Shown: positions 17,766-21,740 of the stretch, one piece after another | How positions within the stretch are numbered: position 1 is the stretch's first letter | How the letters are laid out: each line of letters begins with the position of its first letter | Assembly (NCBI GenBank): GCA_937919945.1 | Contig: CALESY010000057.1 | Span: 1-21,740, forward strand | DNA length: 21,740 nt | From: an uncultured Chitinophagaceae bacterium | GTDB taxonomy: Bacteria; Bacteroidota; Bacteroidia; Chitinophagales; Chitinophagaceae | Reading direction: 5' to 3' | The notes under the pieces: model-generated | The model's input: the letters and a program-made list of their open reading frames with translations, nothing else | The model's database searches: none | Told to the model about the DNA's origin: nothing | Translations under genes and position numbers: made by a program

Positions 17766-18767
17766 GTGAAAGCTATTATCCCAGTTGCAGGTGCAGGCAC
17801 TAAACTACGCCCGCTAACATATACACAACCAAAGGCACTGATACCTATTGCGGGTAAAACCATCCTTAGTGTTATAGTTGACCAGTTGCTGGAAGCAGGT
17901 GTTACTGAGTTTGTTTTTGTTATAGGTTACCTTGGCGAAAAAATACAACGCTATATTGCCAAAACATATCCCAACCTATCGTACACCATCGTTACACAGG
18001 AAGACAGACGTGGTACAGGCCATGCAATATGGCTGACCAAAGATGCAGTAAAGGACGAGGAAGTTATTATAGTATTGGGCGATACTGTGTGCGACTATAA
18101 TGTAAAAGATATACTAAACCACAGCACATCGCAAATAGGGGTGAAGAAAGTGGACGACCCGCGCAGCTTTGGTGTGGTAGAACTGGATAGTAAAGATCGT
18201 GTACTGAAAGCGGTAGAGAAACCATTGATACCAAAATCGAATATGGCAATGGTGGGTGTGTATTGCATCAAAGAAACCAAAGCATTGTACGAGGCACTAG
18301 AAAAACACATCAACAGCAGGCTGGAAGAAGAGGGCGAATACCACCTGACCAACGCGCTGCAATACATGATAGAGGGTGGCATCAAGTTCGAAGCTTTCCG
18401 TGTGAACAACTGGTTTGATTGCGGTAAGAAAGAAACCCTGCTATCTACCAATGCCACCTTGCTGAAAGAAATGAGTGAGAGTCGTGGGGAGGAAGATAAA
18501 CCCTACAACTTCGGCACGAGTGTTATTATACCACCCGTAAGTATAGCTGAGGGTTGCACGATACATAATTCCATCATAGGGCCCAATGTTACCATAGGCG
18601 AGTTTACCACAGTAGAGTCATCCATTATCAAAGATTCCATCATCGGCTCTTATGCAGAGTTGGTAGAGGTGGTACTACATTCATCCATCATTGGCAGCGA
18701 TGCCTTTGTGCGAGGGCTGAGTCAAAGTCTGAATATTGGTGATAATACGGAGATAGACTTAGGTTAA
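17766..18767 (+). CDS. Sugar-phosphate nucleotidyltransferase with left-handed beta-helix tail
   Basis: The product has 333 residues. The start is a GTG placed exactly at the family N terminus (MKAIIPVAGAGTKLRPLT). The NTP-binding loop is GAGTKLRPLT (residues 9-18, Lys replacing the common Arg), with PKALIPIAGK following. The probable metal-binding aspartate is D106 in VLGDTVCD, and EKP (151-153) and NWFDCGKKETLL (215-226) complete the nucleotidyltransferase domain. From about residue 252 a hexapeptide-repeat helix (VSIAEGCTI, SIIGPNVTIGEF, SIIKDSIIGS) forms the tail, as in long glucose-1-phosphate thymidylyl- or uridylyltransferases and GlmU-like enzymes. It makes an NDP-sugar from a sugar 1-phosphate; the exact sugar and nucleotide cannot be read from sequence. 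No sugar-pathway genes flank it. Its stop overlaps the convergent deacetylase gene. Confidence 0.87.
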   Translation: MKAIIPVAGAGTKLRPLTYTQPKALIPIAGKTILSVIVDQLLEAGVTEFVFVIGYLGEKIQRYIAKTYPNLSYTIVTQEDRRGTGHAIWLTKDAVKDEEVIIVLGDTVCDYNVKDILNHSTSQIGVKKVDDPRSFGVVELDSKDRVLKAVEKPLIPKSNMAMVGVYCIKETKALYEALEKHINSRLEEEGEYHLTNALQYMIEGGIKFEAFRVNNWFDCGKKETLLSTNATLLKEMSESRGEEDKPYNFGTSVIIPPVSIAEGCTIHNSIIGPNVTIGEFTTVESSIIKDSIIGSYAELVEVVLHSSIIGSDAFVRGLSQSLNIGDNTEIDLG

Positions 18768-19669
18768 AGCCCATACACATCTTTAGCAATACGGAATGTA
18801 TTGCAATGTGCGTTTACAATATGTTTTATATCTGGCGAATAACCACCACCCATTGCTGCGGCGACAGGTATATTGTGTTTTCTGCAAAGATTGTATACGA
18901 TAAAATCCCGTTCGGCACATTCTTCTATCGTTAGTTTCAGTTTGCCGAATTTGTCTGTTGCCAATACATCTACACCACACAGATAGAAAACGATATCGGG
19001 TTTTACACTTTCAATCAGTTTGGGTAGCGTTTCGTTCAGTATGCTTAGATATTCGCTACCATTGGTACCATCTTGCAGGCCTATATCCAGATGGCTTTGT
19101 TCTTTGTGGAATGGATAGTTGTGCTGCCCGTGCATACTGAATGTAAATACATCCTTACTGCCATGGAATAAAGCTGCCGTGCCATTTCCCTGATGCACAT
19201 CTAAGTCAACTATCAATATTTGTTTGACCATTCCTTTATGCAAAATGTAATTGGCAGCTACAGCAAAATCATTGAGTAGGCAAAAGCCCTCGCCTTTATT
19301 GCCAAAAGCATGGTGCGTGCCACCCGCTACATTCAATGATGTGCCATGTTGTAAGGCATATTCAGCACATAAAACTGTACCCTTACAGATGCGTATTTCC
19401 CGTTCTATTAATTGTGGAGACAAAGGGAAGCCAATTGCACGCATTTCCCTGTCTGTCAGTTGCAGATTTGCCATACGTTGCCAGTAATCGGTATTATGTG
19501 TAAGGAGTATCGTAGCTTCATCAATAGGTTCGGGAGCAAACAGATTTTCTGCATTGATGATGCCCTCATGTAGTAGTTGTGCAGGTATCAGTTCATATTT
19601 TTCCATAGGGAATCTGTGCCCTGCAGGTAAGGGATGCGCGTACAGGCTATGATATGCTATGCTGAACAT
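18764..19669 (-). CDS. Histone deacetylase family (arginase/deacetylase fold) amidohydrolase
   Basis: The product has 301 residues from the ATG at 19669, where MFSIAYHSLYAHPLPAGHRFP matches the usual N terminus; a TTG six codons upstream is less likely. Zinc-dependent deacetylase motifs are intact: the tandem H119-H120 in GGTHHAF, D157 and H159 in DLDVHQGNGT, D234 in GVDVLATD, and GGGY (274-277). Bacterial members deacetylate acetyl-lysine, acetylpolyamines or acetoin-pathway proteins; this short single-domain type is close to class IV-like or AcuC-like enzymes, and the substrate is unknown. The stop codon shares TTAA with the stop of the convergent nucleotidyltransferase gene. It diverges from ssrA, with about 110 bp between, and no clear promoter box of its own was seen. 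Confidence 0.9.
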   Translation of the reverse strand: MFSIAYHSLYAHPLPAGHRFPMEKYELIPAQLLHEGIINAENLFAPEPIDEATILLTHNTDYWQRMANLQLTDREMRAIGFPLSPQLIEREIRICKGTVLCAEYALQHGTSLNVAGGTHHAFGNKGEGFCLLNDFAVAANYILHKGMVKQILIVDLDVHQGNGTAALFHGSKDVFTFSMHGQHNYPFHKEQSHLDIGLQDGTNGSEYLSILNETLPKLIESVKPDIVFYLCGVDVLATDKFGKLKLTIEECAERDFIVYNLCRKHNIPVAAAMGGGYSPDIKHIVNAHCNTFRIAKDVYGL

Positions 19670-19716
19670 CGGCAGACTGGTTGGCAATTTAACAATATAA
19701 AACGCTGGTTGTTTTG

Positions 19717-19724
19717 TACCTTTG
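19717..19724 (+). promoter_or_regulatory. -7 promoter box of ssrA
   Basis: TACCTTTG followed by C matches TAnnTTTG. It lies 57 bp before the mature tmRNA 5' end, which fits a precursor with a short leader later removed by RNase P. No good -33 box was found. Confidence 0.6.
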
Positions 19725-19781
19725 CATTAGTTCTTTGAAAAAATACTGAACTGCCAACTGAATAACTGTTGACTACATTTT

Positions 19782-20146
19782 GGGGCCGACTGGTTTTGAC
19801 AGCATAGGGCAGGGTAAGTAAGCATGTCGTGCGTTGTATAATTAGCACGTAAATCTGAATATTCAACTTTTGAATGGCGAATCTAACTTTGCCATGGCTG
19901 CCTAATTAAATTAGCGCACCCATTTTGGCCGCGGAAGGCTTTGGCCTGTTGACGCCCCCGCCGCCTAACTCAAACTTCAATAGGATAGTATCGGCATCGT
20001 TGCGCTGCGGGTATGAAACTAAAGCAACTAGGAAAATTGTAGGTTCGTCCTGCTCCGGCAAGTTTCCGAAATTCAATGCAGGAATACACATGTAGAAAGC
20101 TTATCGGGCATATGTTTGGACGCGGGTTCGAATCCCGCCGGTTCCA
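19782..20146 (+). ncRNA. ssrA: Transfer-messenger RNA (tmRNA)
   Basis: This RNA of about 365 nt rescues stalled ribosomes by acting as tRNA and mRNA. The 5' end GGGGCCGACTGGTTTTGACAG has the typical tmRNA start. Its first 7 nt pair with CGGTTCC at 20139-20145 (five Watson-Crick and two G-U pairs), giving the acceptor stem, with A20146 as discriminator. The T-arm is GCGGGTTCGAATCCCGC (20122-20138). The tag reading frame is at 19876-19905, encoding GESNFAMAA and a stop, close to other Bacteroidota tags. The 3' CCA is not encoded (CTC follows the discriminator), so it must be added enzymatically. A hairpin terminator follows after 8 bp, and the 3' 74 nt are overlapped antisense by the recombinase frame. 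Confidence 0.95.
19876..19905 (+). other. tmRNA proteolysis tag reading frame
   Basis: The codons GGC GAA TCT AAC TTT GCC ATG GCT GCC TAA encode GESNFAMAA. The hydrophobic AA end is the protease recognition signal. The resume codon is inferred as GGC by analogy with Bacteroidota tags that begin with GE. Confidence 0.85.
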
Positions 20147-21668
20147 CTCTACGGGAAAGCAGATTAGATTTTTCTAATCTGCTTTCTTTTTTTACGCCCA
20201 AACCCTTGCCAGTAGCGGCAATCAGCAGCAAGACATTATTATCAGAAGCGGTTCGATACCTGTTATTTTCAAAAATCAACTTTTCGGGGAAGGTCGAACC
20301 GATTATCCGGCGTTTTACCTCTAAATCCGCAGCAGTAAAGAGTTTGTCGAGATTTGCTAAAAAATAGAAACCATACTCCATGATGGCGGTTTCGTCTTTT
20401 GGTTTGACTTCTTCTATTGCATCTATCTTTATTCTGATGCGATGTATATCTTCTTGCAACTTCGATTTGATAGGTTGGTATTCCATAAAATCCATTTGAC
20501 CATCCAGCATGAATAGCTGCGCACGTTCCAACCTTTGTTCGTACGTATCCAATTGTTTCTTTAAGGTAGCAAGTTCTTCTGCACGGTCGTCTGTAGCATC
20601 CTTATGTTTACCACCCATTATCAGTTCCAATGAACGGAATATTTTATCATTGGCACTCACAGCACGTAATACATCATAGAAAACACCATTCGCTTCATCT
20701 GCGCGAAAGCGTTCCTTGCATCCTGCTTTACAGTGATAATAATAATACCTTGCGTTCCTGCCTTTTGAGGCACTGCCGGTTAACGGCTTTCCGCACTTAG
20801 CACATGCTAAAAATCCACGCAGCGGCAGTTCGTCTTGCTGACAAATTGTAACAGGCTGTTCTTTCTTTTTTCTGCCATCTAAAATATCCTGTACATCATA
20901 AAATAAAGCTTCAGGTACAATCGCTTCATGCACACCCTTTACAAGGCAGGCAGGCTCCTGTTTATAAGCAGTAACAAAAACCTTTCCCATATATGTAGGG
21001 TTACGCATCATATACCAGAAACGGGTGCGTCCTAAAGGCATCCCTTTTTGATATAACATACGGCGGAGTTCTTCTATCTGGTATAAACCCGTTGCCATCA
21101 TTTCAAAAGACTGCAATACCATTTTCTTTTCCTTTGATGGTACTATAGTAGGCTTGTTGTTTTCCGTACGCCCGTGTTTATAGCCATAAGGTGCAGAACC
21201 CATATAGCGACCCTCTTTCATTGCCTTGCGTACACCTGCCAATATATTCAATGACCGCCTGTCGTTCTCTACTTCGGGAGCCGTGAGGTAAAGAGCGAGT
21301 AAGAATTTCTGTTCAGGTATTTCCATATTCAGCGGTTGCTCAATTGCCTGCGGCTCAAGCCCCAGTTTATGCAATTTAGCAATCATGCTATACGCTTCCG
21401 GCGCATTACGGGAGAACCTGTCCCATTTCAGGAACAGGAGTAAATCGGCCATGCCTTTATTCTTTCGCTGAAATTCCAGGAGCTTGTTGAACTGAGGGCG
21501 CTCAAATGTTTTAGCAGAATAGTCTTCCTTAAAAAAAGCCACCACCTCTATGTTATGCATGGCACAGTATTTTCGGAGTGAGTCATCCTGGTGTGCAAGG
21601 CTGTGTCCCTTCTCAGCCTGTTCATCCGTACTTACACGTATATATAATATAGCCTTTCTTTTTTTCAT
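20073..21668 (-). CDS. Large serine recombinase with C terminus read through into antisense ssrA
   Basis: The product has 531 residues. The resolvase-type catalytic domain (about 1-150) has nucleophile Ser13 in YIRVSTDEQ and WDRFSRN (82-88). The recombinase domain (about 155-260) starts at GSAPYGYKHG. A zinc ribbon has C289-x2-C292 and C313-x3-C317, followed by a coiled coil (about 359-420). Family-like sequence ends near residue 488. Residues 489-508 are encoded by the antisense of the ssrA terminator region and junction, and 509-531 (starting EPAGFEPASKH) by antisense tmRNA. Large serine recombinases integrate and excise phages and conjugative elements with directionality set by the coiled coil. 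The tail is probably not needed for catalysis. ATG at 21668 is chosen because the family N terminus begins there. Confidence 0.9.
   Translation of the reverse strand: MKKRKAILYIRVSTDEQAEKGHSLAHQDDSLRKYCAMHNIEVVAFFKEDYSAKTFERPQFNKLLEFQRKNKGMADLLLFLKWDRFSRNAPEAYSMIAKLHKLGLEPQAIEQPLNMEIPEQKFLLALYLTAPEVENDRRSLNILAGVRKAMKEGRYMGSAPYGYKHGRTENNKPTIVPSKEKKMVLQSFEMMATGLYQIEELRRMLYQKGMPLGRTRFWYMMRNPTYMGKVFVTAYKQEPACLVKGVHEAIVPEALFYDVQDILDGRKKKEQPVTICQQDELPLRGFLACAKCGKPLTGSASKGRNARYYYYHCKAGCKERFRADEANGVFYDVLRAVSANDKIFRSLELIMGGKHKDATDDRAEELATLKKQLDTYEQRLERAQLFMLDGQMDFMEYQPIKSKLQEDIHRIRIKIDAIEEVKPKDETAIMEYGFYFLANLDKLFTAADLEVKRRIIGSTFPEKLIFENNRYRTASDNNVLLLIAATGKGLGVKKESRLEKSNLLSRRVEPAGFEPASKHMPDKLSTCVFLH
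20120..20150. other. Putative attachment site at the ssrA 3' end
   Basis: The T-arm and acceptor 3' strand of tmRNA are a common integration target for mobile elements, and a recombinase gene abuts and overlaps them here. The exact crossover is not visible, because the other junction lies outside the window. I saw no second copy of this segment in the window. Confidence 0.45.
20155..20193 (+). terminator. Intrinsic terminator of ssrA
   Basis: A 14-bp perfect stem (GAAAGCAGATTAGA, 20155-20168, with its complement at 20173-20186) closes over a TTTT loop and is followed by seven T. It starts 8 bp past the tmRNA discriminator. On the other strand it encodes residues about 495-505 of the recombinase. 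Confidence 0.9.
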
Positions 21669-21710
21669 CTTAATGCCAATTTATCAGTATGTTTTCTAAT
21701 GTGACTTAGG

Positions 21711-21725
21711 TACAATAGTATTGTA
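21711..21725. promoter_or_regulatory. Palindrome upstream of the recombinase gene
   Basis: TACAATAGTATTGTA is a perfect 7-bp inverted repeat around one central base, 42 bp upstream of the recombinase ATG. On the - strand it contains TACTATTG, one mismatch from a TAnnTTTG promoter box. It could be a repressor or recombinase binding site, but AT-rich palindromes of this size also occur by chance. Confidence 0.35.
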
Positions 21726-21740
21726 ACTCTTTATCATTGT

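Larger units (their letters stand above)
20147..21740. mobile_element. Left end of an integrated element (partial)
   Basis: A large serine recombinase gene sits directly against ssrA and is the outermost gene on that side, as expected for an element integrated at ssrA. Only this gene, its upstream region and the ssrA-proximal hairpin are in view, so element type (phage, ICE or genomic island) and size cannot be told. Confidence 0.5.

Noticed and set aside
19657..19866. A 69-codon leftward open frame across the ssrA 5' end
   Set aside because: It overlaps the tmRNA and the start of the deacetylase gene in another frame and resembles nothing.
19906..20091. A 61-codon leftward open frame inside ssrA
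   Set aside because: It lies wholly within the tmRNA on the opposite strand and has no features of a protein gene.
20120..20146. A stand-alone tRNA gene with a GGTTCGAATCC T-loop
   Set aside because: The T-arm belongs to the tmRNA; there is no anticodon arm nearby and the acceptor stem pairs with 19782-19788.

Overview
The window looks like chromosomal DNA of a Bacteroidota bacterium, most likely a Chitinophagaceae-type member. The reasons are two type IX secretion (T9SS) cargo proteins with different C-terminal sorting domains, a PorP/SprF-family outer-membrane protein, several TAnnTTTG promoter boxes, starts without clear Shine-Dalgarno sequences, and a tmRNA tag ending in AMAA with no encoded CCA. 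The taxonomic call is inference from gene content, not from a marker-gene comparison.

Left third (1-9754): surface and secretion genes. A 5'-truncated adhesin-like protein (GEVED and Ig-like repeats, type A sorting domain) runs rightward and ends at a strong hairpin terminator. Convergent to it is a two-gene unit read leftward: a 1541-residue protein of about 14 PKD-like repeats with a type B (gliding-motility-type) sorting domain, followed 11 bp later by a PorP/SprF gene. The giant protein is the probable cargo and the PorP/SprF protein its probable outer-membrane partner.

Middle (10033-18767): mostly housekeeping or metabolic genes. They are lysA (last step of lysine synthesis, with its own terminator), a LOG-family nucleotide phosphoribohydrolase, and a fused SpmA/SpmB-type membrane protein. 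A leftward pair follows: a YiiX-like permuted papain-fold hydrolase, then a small lipoprotein. A rightward run follows: a UbiD-family decarboxylase, an unrecognised lipoprotein, and a VOC-fold protein, then a sugar-phosphate nucleotidyltransferase with a left-handed beta-helix tail.

Right (18764-21740): a histone-deacetylase-family amidohydrolase convergent with the nucleotidyltransferase, then the tmRNA gene ssrA. Immediately 3' of ssrA is a large serine recombinase, read toward ssrA. Its reading frame runs through the ssrA terminator and 74 nt into the antisense of the tmRNA, so its last 23 residues are encoded by host RNA-gene sequence. This looks like the left end of a mobile element inserted at the ssrA 3' end; the rest lies beyond the window. 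It is the most unusual arrangement here. No CRISPR array, tRNA, rRNA or recognisable defence gene cassette is visible.
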